Made by a program: the position numbers and the translations under genes. Shown here piece after piece: positions 37,640 through 45,509 of a DNA stretch of 64,000 bases (positions within the stretch are counted from its first letter, which is position 1; every line of letters starts with the position of its first letter). This DNA comes from Methanofollis aquaemaris (GTDB lineage: Archaea > Halobacteriota > Methanomicrobia > Methanomicrobiales > Methanofollaceae), in assembly GCF_017357525.1 (NCBI RefSeq), contig NZ_CP036172.1, forward strand, positions 744,001 through 808,000. Reading direction: 5' to 3'. The notes beneath the pieces were generated by a model that was not told where the DNA came from, did not search any database, and saw only the letters and a list, made by a program, of their open reading frames with translations.

Positions 37640-38821
37640 ATGTATCTGATAGGTGAAGCTCTCGTTGGAACTGGCGCGGAACTCGCGCACATCGACCTTG
37701 TCATGGGGGATAAGAACGGACCGGTAGGGATGGCCTTTGCAAACGGTATGTCGCAGCTCTCTGCAGGCCACACTCCGCTCCTTGCAGTGGTACGTCCGAA
37801 CCTTCTCACCAAACCGGCCACCCTCATCATCCCGAAGGTGACCCTGAAGAAGGGCGAGCAGGTGAATGAGATCTTCGGCCCGGCCCAGGCCGCCGTCGCA
37901 AAGGCCGTCGCCGACTCGGTTGAGGAAGGAGTCTTTGAGGGGATTGACCTTGACGAGACGGTCATCCTCGCAAGCGTCTTCATCGCACCCGACGCGGAGG
38001 ACTACAGCAAGATTTACCGGTACAACTATGGCGCCACCAAACTTGCCATCACTCGTGCCATCCAGAAGTTCCCTGACACCGAGACCCTCCTCTACGAGAA
38101 GGACCGGTCCACCCACGCTGTCATGGGCTTCAAGGTCCAGCGTCTCTGGAACCCGCCGTACCTCCAGGTCGCCATGGACCTCGTGGACATGGCAAAGGTC
38201 GAGGCCGTGCTCACTGCGGTCCCGAAGAACGACCATGTCCTCTTCGAGGCCGGCACCCCGCTGATCAAGCAGTTCGGGCTGAATGTCCTCTCCGAGATCA
38301 GGAAGATCCGGCCGGACGCCTTCATCATCGCCGACCTCAAGACCCTCGACACCGGCAACCTGGAGGCCCGGATGGCCTCTGACGCCGGTGCCGACGCCGT
38401 CGTCATCTCCGGTCTCGCCCCGACCGCCACCATCGAGAAGGCGATCGAAGAGACGAAGAAGACCGGCATCTACTCGGTCATCGACATGCTCAATGTCAAG
38501 GATCCGGTCGCACTGATCAGGGAACTGAAGGTCAAGCCGGACATCGTCGAACTCCACCGCGCCATCGACGCCGAGGGCGACGAATATTCCTGGGGCAACA
38601 TCCCGGCGATCAAGGAGGCCGCAGGCGGCAAACTCCTCGTCGCCACCGCAGGCGGGGTCAGGCAGCACGTCGTGCAGAAGGCCCTCGACTCTGGCGCCGA
38701 CATCCTGGTCGTCGGCCGTGCGATCACCGCGAGCAAGGATATCGGTCATGCCGCCGACGAGTTCCTCGAGCGGATGGACAACCCGGAGATCGATCAGTTC
38801 CGGATTATGACCGATTTCTAA
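37640..38821 (+). CDS. fae-hps: Bifunctional formaldehyde-activating enzyme / 3-hexulose-6-phosphate synthase
   Basis: The 393-residue protein is a fusion. Residues 1-165 are Fae (IGEALVGTGAELAHIDLVMG, the His general acid region, and GHTPLLAVVRPNLLTKP). Residues about 166-393 are Hps, an orotidine-decarboxylase-like barrel with FIIADLKTLDTGNLEARMA, GADAVVISG and VATAGGVRQH. Fae condenses formaldehyde with tetrahydromethanopterin. Hps catalyses the ribulose-5-phosphate/hexulose-6-phosphate reaction, which in archaea runs toward ribulose-5-phosphate and so feeds rpiA. The fusion is known in several methanogens. Confidence 0.96.
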   Translation: MYLIGEALVGTGAELAHIDLVMGDKNGPVGMAFANGMSQLSAGHTPLLAVVRPNLLTKPATLIIPKVTLKKGEQVNEIFGPAQAAVAKAVADSVEEGVFEGIDLDETVILASVFIAPDAEDYSKIYRYNYGATKLAITRAIQKFPDTETLLYEKDRSTHAVMGFKVQRLWNPPYLQVAMDLVDMAKVEAVLTAVPKNDHVLFEAGTPLIKQFGLNVLSEIRKIRPDAFIIADLKTLDTGNLEARMASDAGADAVVISGLAPTATIEKAIEETKKTGIYSVIDMLNVKDPVALIRELKVKPDIVELHRAIDAEGDEYSWGNIPAIKEAAGGKLLVATAGGVRQHVVQKALDSGADILVVGRAITASKDIGHAADEFLERMDNPEIDQFRIMTDF

Positions 38822-38826
38822 ATCTC

Positions 38827-38834
38827 TTTTTTTT
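38827..38834 (+). terminator. T8 terminator after fae-hps
   Basis: Eight T residues begin five bases after the stop codon. Confidence 0.55.
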
Positions 38835-39050
38835 GCTCCTGATCCAGCATGCTCTCTGTCGGAGGGCGACCATTGTATCTCCGTACCGAAGCCCGGTCGC
38901 GTGCGGGGGTCGGGGAGACGGCAGAGCGGCAGATCAGATGAGATGATCGCATCATCAGTCGACCGGTGCCTGACCTCGCCGCCGGATGCCGGTTCGGAGG
39001 GTTATTTTTTCCAATACCAAGAGACAATTGAGATGATCAAAGGGAGAGAC

Positions 39051-40214
39051 ATGAGCGAAAAGATCTATTACTTCGACCACGCCGCAACGACCCCGACCCA
39101 TCCTGAGGTCGTCGCCGCGATGCTCCCGTATTTCACCGAACACTTCGGCAACCCCTCTTCCCTGTACGGCCTTGCCGATGAGTCGCGCGAGGCGGTGACC
39201 CATGCCCGCGGGCAGGTCGCCGACGCCCTCGGCGCCTCGCCCGGCGAGATCTTCTTCACCGCCGGCGGGACCGAGTCGGACAACTGGGCGCTGAAGGGCG
39301 TTGCCCTGGCGAACCGGGAGAAGGGCGACCACATCATCACCACCGCCATCGAGCACCACGCCATCCTCCACACCTGCGAGTTCCTGGAGAGGCAGGGTTT
39401 CTCGGTCACTTACCTGCCGGTCGACCGGTACGGTATGGTCGACCCGGCCGCGGTCGAGGAGGCGATCACCGACCGGACCATCCTTGTCTCGGTGATGACC
39501 GCCAACAACGAGGTCGGCACCATCCAGCCCATCGCCGAGATCGGCGCCGTCGCCCACAAACACGGCGTCCTCTTCCACACCGACGCCGTCCAGGCCGTCG
39601 GGAACGTGCCGATCGACGTCGATGCGATGCAGATTGATCTCCTCTCCCTCTCGGGCCACAAGTTCTACGGACCCAAGGGGACGGGAGCGCTGTACATCAG
39701 GGACGGCGTCGCCATCGAGACCTTCGTCCACGGCGGCGGGCAGGAGAAGGGCCGGCGCGCCGGCACCGAAAACCTTCCCGGCCTCGTCGGCCTGGGTGCG
39801 GCCATCAAGCGGGCGTGCGACGACATCCACGGTCACACGGCGCGGGTGGCGCAACTGCGCGACCGCTTCCTCGACGAGATCCTGGAGAGTGTGCCCGAAG
39901 TCACCCTCAACGGCCACCCGACCGAGCGCCTCCCCGGCAACATCAACATCTCGTTTGCCGGGATCGACGGCGAGGCCCTCCTCACCCTCCTCGGCATGCA
40001 GGGCGTCTGCGCCTCCACCGGAAGTGCCTGCTCCTCCGGCGAGGAAACGCCCTCCCACGTCCTCACCGCCATGGGCGTTCCCCCCTCCCTCGCCCGCGCC
40101 TCGCTCCGCCTCAGCCTGGGCGACCTGACCACCGAAGCAGATGTCGACTTCCTTCTCGACACTCTTCCCGACGCCGTCGCCCGCCTGCGCAGACTCTCAC
40201 GTGGGCATGCCTGA
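39051..40214 (+). CDS. Cysteine desulfurase (NifS/IscS family)
   Basis: From MSEKIYYFDHAATTPTHPEV the protein is 387 residues. It has the N-terminal YFDHAATT, EHHAILHTCE (PLP-stacking His), HTDAVQAVGN, the PLP lysine in SLSGHKFYGPKGTGALY and the mobile loop cysteine in CASTGSACSSGEETPSHVL, so it is catalytically complete. It moves sulfur from cysteine to the scaffold. AGGGAGAG before the ATG supports this start over frames opening at 38901. The scaffold gene iscU follows by 41 bp. Confidence 0.95.
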   Translation: MSEKIYYFDHAATTPTHPEVVAAMLPYFTEHFGNPSSLYGLADESREAVTHARGQVADALGASPGEIFFTAGGTESDNWALKGVALANREKGDHIITTAIEHHAILHTCEFLERQGFSVTYLPVDRYGMVDPAAVEEAITDRTILVSVMTANNEVGTIQPIAEIGAVAHKHGVLFHTDAVQAVGNVPIDVDAMQIDLLSLSGHKFYGPKGTGALYIRDGVAIETFVHGGGQEKGRRAGTENLPGLVGLGAAIKRACDDIHGHTARVAQLRDRFLDEILESVPEVTLNGHPTERLPGNINISFAGIDGEALLTLLGMQGVCASTGSACSSGEETPSHVLTAMGVPPSLARASLRLSLGDLTTEADVDFLLDTLPDAVARLRRLSRGHA

Positions 40215-40255
40215 GAGCGAAGGGTTTTGTGAATACCATACCAAGAGGTGATCAG

Positions 40256-40639
40256 ATGCAGTTCACAGAGACCGTCATGGACCACTTCACCAACCCGCGC
40301 AATGTCGGGGTGCTGGAGGACGCGGATGCCTTCGTCGAGGTGGGGAGTTCAGAGTGTGGGGACACCACCGCCCTGTACCTCAAGATCGAGGAGGGCCGGA
40401 TCGTGGACGTCAGGTTCAGAACCCTGGGGTGCGCCGCGGCCATCGCCTCCTCCAGCATGGCCACCGAGATGATCAAGGGCAAGAGCCTGGAAGAGGCCTG
40501 GGCGCTCACCAACCGCGAGGTCGCCGACGCCCTCGGCGGCCTCCCCGAGCCGAAGATGCACTGCTCGGTCCTGGCCGAAGATGCGATCAGAGAGGCGATC
40601 AACTCGTACCGGGAAAAACAGGGGCTTGAACCCTGGTGA
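40256..40639 (+). CDS. iscU: Iron-sulfur scaffold protein IscU
   Basis: The 127-residue protein reads MQFTETVMDHFTNPRNVGVL. The three ligand cysteines are in SSECGDTTALYLKI, FRTLGCAAAIASSSM and EPKMHCSVLAEDAI. The Asp after the first Cys (CGD) that allows cluster release is present. It receives sulfur from the upstream desulfurase and builds 2Fe-2S or 4Fe-4S clusters. AAGAGGTG lies about six bases before the ATG. The short C-terminus (REKQGLEPW) is as in archaeal IscU. Confidence 0.95.
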   Translation: MQFTETVMDHFTNPRNVGVLEDADAFVEVGSSECGDTTALYLKIEEGRIVDVRFRTLGCAAAIASSSMATEMIKGKSLEEAWALTNREVADALGGLPEPKMHCSVLAEDAIREAINSYREKQGLEPW

Positions 40640-40644
40640 ATCTC

Positions 40645-40651
40645 TTTTTTT
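40645..40651 (+). terminator. T-tract terminator after iscU
   Basis: Seven T residues start six bases after the iscU stop. Confidence 0.5.
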
Positions 40652-40718
40652 AGCCATTTAGAAAAACTCGATCACTCTCCCGCACCATGGCAGCGAGGGA
40701 GAGCACAAGCCCTCACCA

Positions 40719-40779
40719 CCCCCCGTGAAGAGCGTGATCCGCGTCCCCGGGGTCAGACATTTAGGGGTTGACACGACAC
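40719..40779 (+). repeat. Isolated module E of the dispersed repeat (copy R8)
   Basis: It reads CGTGAAGAGCGTGATCCGCG then CCCCGGGGTCAGACATTTA, matching the right end of the element at 16389-16769 (ATGAAGAGCGTGATCCGAGG, CCCCAAGGTCGGACCATTT). No other module is attached, so it is a decayed remnant or a solo module. Confidence 0.6.
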
Positions 40780-40874
40780 TCGCGTCAAAGAGATCACTTA
40801 TATGTACTGCATCCGGTAATGACTCCTGACCCTTGCGGGCGGACAGCCTGATGGGGGCATGGAGAAAGAGCATT

Positions 40875-41249
40875 ATGGTCGGGATCACAAACAGCGCGAT
40901 CGACCCCAGTACACCGATGAAAACGTCGAGCGCCGCCCTGGCAGGTTCGGTCGTCACGTATGTCGGTCGGGTGCGGGCTGAGGAGGGCGCCAGCGGGCTT
41001 TCGATCGAGGCGAATGTTGAGCAGGCAACGAAGAGCCTGAAATCGATCCGGGACGATGCAGTCAGGCGTTTCGGCCTGAGTTGCGCACATGTCGTCCACC
41101 GCGTCGGGGAGGTCAGCGTCGGGGACGTGGTTCTTCTGGTGGCCGCAGGGGCACCTGAGAGAAACGTGGCCTTCGAGGCATGCGAGTACATCGTCAATGC
41201 CGTCAAGGAAGAGAAAATCGTCAGGAAACAGCCCCTGCTCGCAGCCTGA
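40875..41249 (+). CDS. MoaE-like protein
   Basis: From MVGITNSAIDPSTPMKTSSA the protein is 124 residues. It contains AGSVVTYVGRVRAE, a shortened central part, HVVHRVGEVSVGDVVLLVAA and ERNVAFEACEYIVNAVKEEKIVRKQ. These match the order of MoaE, the large subunit of molybdopterin synthase, which ends with a catalytic lysine before its C-terminus (here in EEKIVRKQ). The usual LEYEAY is replaced by LSIEAN, so activity is less certain. GGAGAAAGAG upstream of the ATG supports the start. Methanogens need molybdopterin for formylmethanofuran dehydrogenase. Confidence 0.75.
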   Translation: MVGITNSAIDPSTPMKTSSAALAGSVVTYVGRVRAEEGASGLSIEANVEQATKSLKSIRDDAVRRFGLSCAHVVHRVGEVSVGDVVLLVAAGAPERNVAFEACEYIVNAVKEEKIVRKQPLLAA

Positions 41250-41286
41250 GATCGACAACAGGGCTAACCGGTCCACTCCAAACTAC

Positions 41287-41294
41287 TTTTTTTT
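41287..41294 (+). terminator. T8 terminator after the moaE-like gene
   Basis: Eight T residues about 40 bases after the stop and 55 before the next ATG. Confidence 0.5.
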
Positions 41295-41349
41295 CCTTGC
41301 ATGGGACAGGAGAGAGAACCTTAAACCTGGTGCCACACTACCCGGACGC

Positions 41350-42303
41350 ATGTCCTACACCCTCAGCCTCATCCCGGTCGAAGAGAAGGAGAAACTGGTC
41401 GAGAGGTACGCCGATGAGATCAAATACGAGGTGAAGTCGGAGATCTTCGGGTGCTGCATCAAACTCCTCACCGACGATAAAGAGACGAAGGAGCGGTGGG
41501 AGGAGAACTTCTATTTCATCTCCCAGAACATCCGCTCTCACGGCCGTCTCTACCATCTCAGGGATCCCATGGCCCCTGAAGACACCCTGCTCTACGACCC
41601 GCAGTCCAGGACCGCCTTTCTTATCAATGTCGCCTATTACGGTCTGGTCAAGTCCCTCGCCCTCTCGGTCGCGGGAGATGTTCTGGAGGAGGAGCACGGA
41701 ACCCACTCGGTCCATGGTGCATGCATTGATGCCGAAGGCTGGGGTACCGCGATTCTCGGCGAGTCGGGGGCGGGCAAGACCACCCAGACATACGGCCTCC
41801 TCCTGGACTCGCGGGTGCGGGTGGTCTCAGACGACTGGTTCTTTGCCAGGGTCTACGGGAACGATGTATTCGCCTATGGTTCAGAGAAGAATTTCTATAT
41901 CAGGGCCGACCTGTCCGGGGCATGGCCGGAGTTCGAGGAACTGATCGGCCGGGCCGACCTCGACGCCGAGGAGCGGGGGGTGGTCGACCTCAGGTCTGTG
42001 GTCGGGAAGGGCCGGGTGCTGCCGATGACCACGCTGAGGACGGCGGTCTTTCTCAGACGACATGAAGGAGGGCCGGTCCGGTGCGTCCCCCTCGATCCTG
42101 AGGAAGCCCTCGAAGTTGCATCGGCCTCCGGGTACTTCAACCCTCATCTCCTGGTCAGGACTCCCTTCAGGGAGGAGATACGCCGTCGCTTCTTCGCCTC
42201 GCTCCTCGGGGCGACCAGGGTCTTCGAGGTCACGGCCGGGCCGACGCCCGCCGAGACGCAGGAGGTGTTGCGAGAGATTGTTCTGGGGTGGAGGGGGGAG
42301 TGA
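41350..42303 (+). CDS. HprK/PEPCK-like P-loop protein, unknown substrate
   Basis: The 317-residue protein has a central P-loop ILGESGAGKTTQTYGLLL followed by VRVVSDDWFFARV (Walker-B-like acidic pair) and FLRRHEGGP. The order His-Gly-Ala, GxSGAGKT, SDD is that of HPr kinase/phosphorylase and PEP carboxykinase-type P-loops. The N-terminal 130 residues (MSYTLSLIPVEEKEKLVERY...) have no recognised domain. No HPr or PTS gene is near, so the phosphoacceptor or small-molecule substrate is unknown. It could be a small-molecule or serine kinase. Confidence 0.72.
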   Translation: MSYTLSLIPVEEKEKLVERYADEIKYEVKSEIFGCCIKLLTDDKETKERWEENFYFISQNIRSHGRLYHLRDPMAPEDTLLYDPQSRTAFLINVAYYGLVKSLALSVAGDVLEEEHGTHSVHGACIDAEGWGTAILGESGAGKTTQTYGLLLDSRVRVVSDDWFFARVYGNDVFAYGSEKNFYIRADLSGAWPEFEELIGRADLDAEERGVVDLRSVVGKGRVLPMTTLRTAVFLRRHEGGPVRCVPLDPEEALEVASASGYFNPHLLVRTPFREEIRRRFFASLLGATRVFEVTAGPTPAETQEVLREIVLGWRGE

Positions 42304-42419
42304 GGGATCCTTGCTCTCTTTCCTCGTGACATTCTCTCTCATCACGACATGGCACGGGCGGGAACGCCGCTCAATCGCTCCCCCCGGTGCGAAAGAGCAC
42401 GTTCGCATTCATCATTCTT

Positions 42420-42645
42420 TTTTCAGGGCAGCCCTTCTGAACGATCACCTTTCCACACGCTCGCACCGGGTGCGCTGCCCCCGACGCGTATGGTATGGGA
42501 AGACGTGATGATCCGACGTGCCCCCCTCAATCACAGAATCTTCACCGCCATCTCGCGCCGGGGGGAGACCTCCCGGAGACCTGTGATGAGAAATTTTCAT
42601 CGCGTATGCTTGAGCCAGGGGGTCAGCCCGATTCTACACGGCCTC
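42420..42645 (-). repeat. Composite dispersed repeat, modules C-B-A (copy R9)
   Basis: Degraded C (CACCGGGTGCGCTGCCCCCG ... TATGGGAAGACG, about 42465-42510) is followed by the linker GATGATCCGACGTGCC and CAGAATCTTCACCGCCATCT. Module B is CGCGCCGGGGGGAGACCTCC (from about 42553). Module A (42587-42645) includes AGAAATTTTCATCGCGTATG and GATTCTACACGGCC. The order is the same as in R1 and R3. Bases 42304-42419 show weak similarity only. Confidence 0.75.
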
Positions 42646-42915
42646 ACCGTCAGGCAACTGCAGGGCGACCTGAACCGTGGCATCCCGGACAGGTGTCCGG
42701 CGGTCAGTCTCATCGACGCCGCGGTGGCTGAAAAGCCGTACAAGATCGAGATGAAACGCCGGGAATATTATTTCTCATTCGATTACCGGACCTATCGCGA
42801 GTGGGCGGCGAAGGGGGACGTCTGGCTTGACGACGATCCCGACTCTTTCACCCTCGCGCCCGGTTTCCACTTGCGGGGTGAAAACCAGACGGCCGCAGAG
42901 GAAAGCCGATCCTGA
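42646..42915 (+). pseudogene. Gene remnant with 5' end replaced by the repeat
   Basis: The open frame reads LTVRQLQGDLNRGIPDRCPA, VSLIDAAVAEKPYKIEMKRR and EYYFSFDYRTYREWAAKGDV before a TGA. It looks like the natural C-terminal 88 residues or so of a protein, but its 5' side merges directly with module A. In-frame translation could start only inside the repeat (ATG near 42583, giving MRNFHRVCLSQG). I do not recognise the family. It is either a truncated gene or one now using repeat sequence as its N-terminus. Confidence 0.5.
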
Positions 42916-43205
42916 CCCGGATCTGCGTACAGAGTACATAGAGAGAAGTGTGTACAGGTACCCCCAATAATTTTCACACATTTCAGAGAACACCCGGCAC
43001 CCCTGATCGGTGGCCGGGCATCTCCGGCTGTGTTCTCAGGACGGGTGCGAATGTGGAAACGATGGGGGAGAGTCAGGCATTCGGGCCGCCGTTTTCGGAT
43101 CGACCGGCACAGGTGACGGCGCTCGGGGTGCCTAAACAGAAGCACAAGAGTGAAAACCATTGCAAAGGTGTAAATTTCGATCCCGAGAAACGATGAAAAA
43201 AAGCG

Positions 43206-43410
43206 TGTTGTAGAATTTTACATGAGACGAGGGGTACGCCTCAAGCATAAGGGATGAAAATTACTCGTCGCTCGATCTCCGGGTGTTGAAATGGTTTCGA
43301 TCCATCTTTTCAGGACATAGGATCAGTGGAGGCCCTGTTCAATCGCCGCCCCTCGGCTATCCTCATACGTGGGGGGGCCCGGGGGGTCTCCCCCCGACGG
43401 ATCTCTCCAC
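43206..43410 (+). repeat. Composite dispersed repeat, modules A-B (copy R10)
   Basis: Module A is GTTGTAGAATTTTACATGAG, CGCCTCAAGCATAAGGGATG (43206-43275). Module B begins CAATCGCCGCCCCTCGGCTA (43339) and runs through a GGGGGGGCCCGGGGGG and TCTCCCCCC hairpin region to about 43398. It ends just before the convergent deaminase stop. The bases 42916-43205 show no gene or repeat. Confidence 0.75.
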
Positions 43411-43415
43411 GGTCC

Positions 43416-44717
43416 TTATTCGGACACCGATGCACGGTGTCGCTCAAGCAGTCCGGCGATCGCCTGCCGTGCGCCGTCCAGCACCTCGGCCTCGCCGGGG
43501 ACGACGCGGTCCTGCATCAGGACGCGGCCGTCGCAGAGCACGGTGGTGACCGCGCCGCCGTTGCAGGCATAGACCGCATTGGAGGTCGGGTTGTACAGCG
43601 GAGTGTTGCAGGCGGCCCGGCGATCGAGGAGAACCAGGTCGGCCGGGGCACCGACTTCAAGTTGTCCGCCCTCGAAGCCGAGTGCCGCGGCGCCGTTTGC
43701 GGTCGCCATCTGGAGGGCCTCGCCTGCCGGGAGGATAGTTGGTGAGTGCCAGAAGAATTTCTGGAGAAGGGCGGCGAACTTCATCTCCTCGAACATATCG
43801 AGATTGTTGTTGGAGGAACATCCGTCGGTCCCGAGACAGAGTCCGGCACCCCGTTCCTTCAGCAACCCATACGGCATCGCCCGGCCCACGGCGAGTTTCA
43901 TGTTACTCGCCGGGTTGTGGGAAGCGAAAACGCCGCGGTCACCCAGGAGGGCGCAGTCGTCCGAATCGAGCCAGCAGCAGTGGGCCGCGACGGTCCTCGG
44001 GGTGAGTAGCCCGCACCTGTCCAGCACCTGCGTGGGGCGCACCCCGGTCTTGGCGACACAGTCAGTCACCTCCTTCTCGGTCTCGGCCAGATGGACGTGG
44101 ATGTTGATATCCTGCTGACGGGAGAACTCGGCGCACCAGGAGAGCCCCTCCTCAGAGACGGTGTACACAGAGTGAGGACCGACTGCTGCCTTGATCCTCG
44201 GGTTGTTCATCGCCTGGATTGACGAGGCCAGCGCCTTGGTCGCCTTGATCTCTTTCTCCCGCTTTTCCTCGTCGAAGAGGTCGATGAAACCGTACGAGAG
44301 CTGCGCCTTTATCCCCATCGTCTCGACGGCCCTTGCGGCGTCTTCCATGAAGAAGTACATGTCGTTAAAGCCGACCGTCCCGGACCGGATCATCTCCAGG
44401 CACGCGAGTTGCGTTCCCCAGTAGACGTCCTCTCCCGTCAGGTGCGCCTCAAGCGGCCAGATCTTCTCTGAGAGCCACTCCTGGAGAATCATGTCGTCGG
44501 CGTACCCCCGCAGCAGGGTCATCGCCGCATGGGTGTGGGTGTTGTACAGCCCCGGAATGGCAACCGCACCCCGACCGTCGATGACGACGTCGGCCTCGCC
44601 GCCGGCGTCCTCGCCGATGGCCGCAAACCGTCCGCCCTCGATTGTGATGTTCACCCGTCTGCCCTGTACCTCGACGTCCCGTACCAGGACATCCTCTCCA
44701 TTGTATGTCTCTTTCAT
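43416..44717 (-). CDS. dadD: 5'-deoxyadenosine / methylthioadenosine / SAH deaminase
   Basis: From MKETYNGEDVLVRDVEVQGR the protein is 433 residues, the length of the amidohydrolase family. Metal ligands and family motifs are LYNTHTHAAMTLLRG, NIHVHLAETEKEV, AAHCCWL and GLCLGTDGCSSNNNLDMF. It deaminates methylthioadenosine, 5'-deoxyadenosine or S-adenosylhomocysteine to the inosine form. The next gene upstream is a purine-nucleoside phosphorylase-like enzyme that would cleave that product. An upstream in-frame region lies in that gene and is not used. Confidence 0.93.
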   Translation of the reverse strand: MKETYNGEDVLVRDVEVQGRRVNITIEGGRFAAIGEDAGGEADVVIDGRGAVAIPGLYNTHTHAAMTLLRGYADDMILQEWLSEKIWPLEAHLTGEDVYWGTQLACLEMIRSGTVGFNDMYFFMEDAARAVETMGIKAQLSYGFIDLFDEEKREKEIKATKALASSIQAMNNPRIKAAVGPHSVYTVSEEGLSWCAEFSRQQDINIHVHLAETEKEVTDCVAKTGVRPTQVLDRCGLLTPRTVAAHCCWLDSDDCALLGDRGVFASHNPASNMKLAVGRAMPYGLLKERGAGLCLGTDGCSSNNNLDMFEEMKFAALLQKFFWHSPTILPAGEALQMATANGAAALGFEGGQLEVGAPADLVLLDRRAACNTPLYNPTSNAVYACNGGAVTTVLCDGRVLMQDRVVPGEAEVLDGARQAIAGLLERHRASVSE

Positions 44718-44721
44718 CACT

Positions 44722-45396
44722 TCACGCTCCCAGTGCATGCACGACCGCACCGACCAGATCCTCGGTCCGCCTCGCGTATTTTTTCGAGGTGGCGAGGATA
44801 TGCTCATAGGTGAGCACCTCGTCGGAGAGGCCGTTTGCGTAGTTGTCCACCGTGCAAACCGCGGCGAACGGGATCTCAAGTTCGCGCGCAAGCGTCGCCT
44901 CGCTCGCCACCGTCATCCCGACGACATCCGCGACCTTCGCCAGGGCCCGCACCTCTGAGACCGTCTCGATCCTGGGCCCCCGCGTCTGGGCATAGGTTCC
45001 CCCGACCTCGGCGGTGGGGATGGCCCCGGAGATCTGCCTGACCAGGCCCTGGTCCAGGGCCGGCATCACATGCTCGATGGCGTGATTATGGAAGGACGGG
45101 ATATCAGTGAGGCTGAGATAGTCGGTCGGGAGCACCACTGTCCCCGGCTGGATGAGGGGCTTCAGCGAACCGACCGAACCGAAGGCGACGATCTGGTCCA
45201 CACCGCAGAGGGCGAGTGCCGCCATCTGGGCCCGATAGTTGATCTGGTGGGGCGGCCGGTCGGCCTGGTGCCTGAGCATCAGGGCGATTTCGCCGACATG
45301 CACGGCGGCCGGGCCGTAGGGGGTCCAGACCATCTTCTCCTCCAGTGCCGGAAGGTCACAGTACAGGAGGCTGGTGCCGCCGATTATCCCGAGCAT
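44722..45396 (-). CDS. S-methyl-5'-thioinosine/thioadenosine phosphorylase
   Basis: The 224-residue protein begins MLGIIGGTSLLYCDL (GGTSL phosphate loop), has LRHQADRPPHQINYRAQMAAL, VGGTYAQTRGPRIETVSEVR and VVGMTVASEATLARELEIPF with the purine-site residues. It cleaves the glycosidic bond with phosphate. Following a deaminase, the substrate is probably methylthioinosine, as in the Methanocaldococcus route. It is two to four bases from dadD, so the pair forms an operon. Confidence 0.9.
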   Translation of the reverse strand: MLGIIGGTSLLYCDLPALEEKMVWTPYGPAAVHVGEIALMLRHQADRPPHQINYRAQMAALALCGVDQIVAFGSVGSLKPLIQPGTVVLPTDYLSLTDIPSFHNHAIEHVMPALDQGLVRQISGAIPTAEVGGTYAQTRGPRIETVSEVRALAKVADVVGMTVASEATLARELEIPFAAVCTVDNYANGLSDEVLTYEHILATSKKYARRTEDLVGAVVHALGA

Positions 45397-45509
45397 CAGC
45401 GGCCCCTCCTCTGCTCAGCATGCGTGCCTGCCATCAGGAAAAGTTTGGTCTTCTGAGGGTTAAAAACCACGCCTTTTTAGTCTCTGCCGTCTCATATCGC
45501 AGAGTCGGG

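Noticed and set aside
43416-44891. Longer start for the deaminase at 44891
   Set aside because: The extra 58 residues lie inside the upstream phosphorylase gene and are rich in Arg and Ser. The ATG at 44717 directly precedes the conserved protein.
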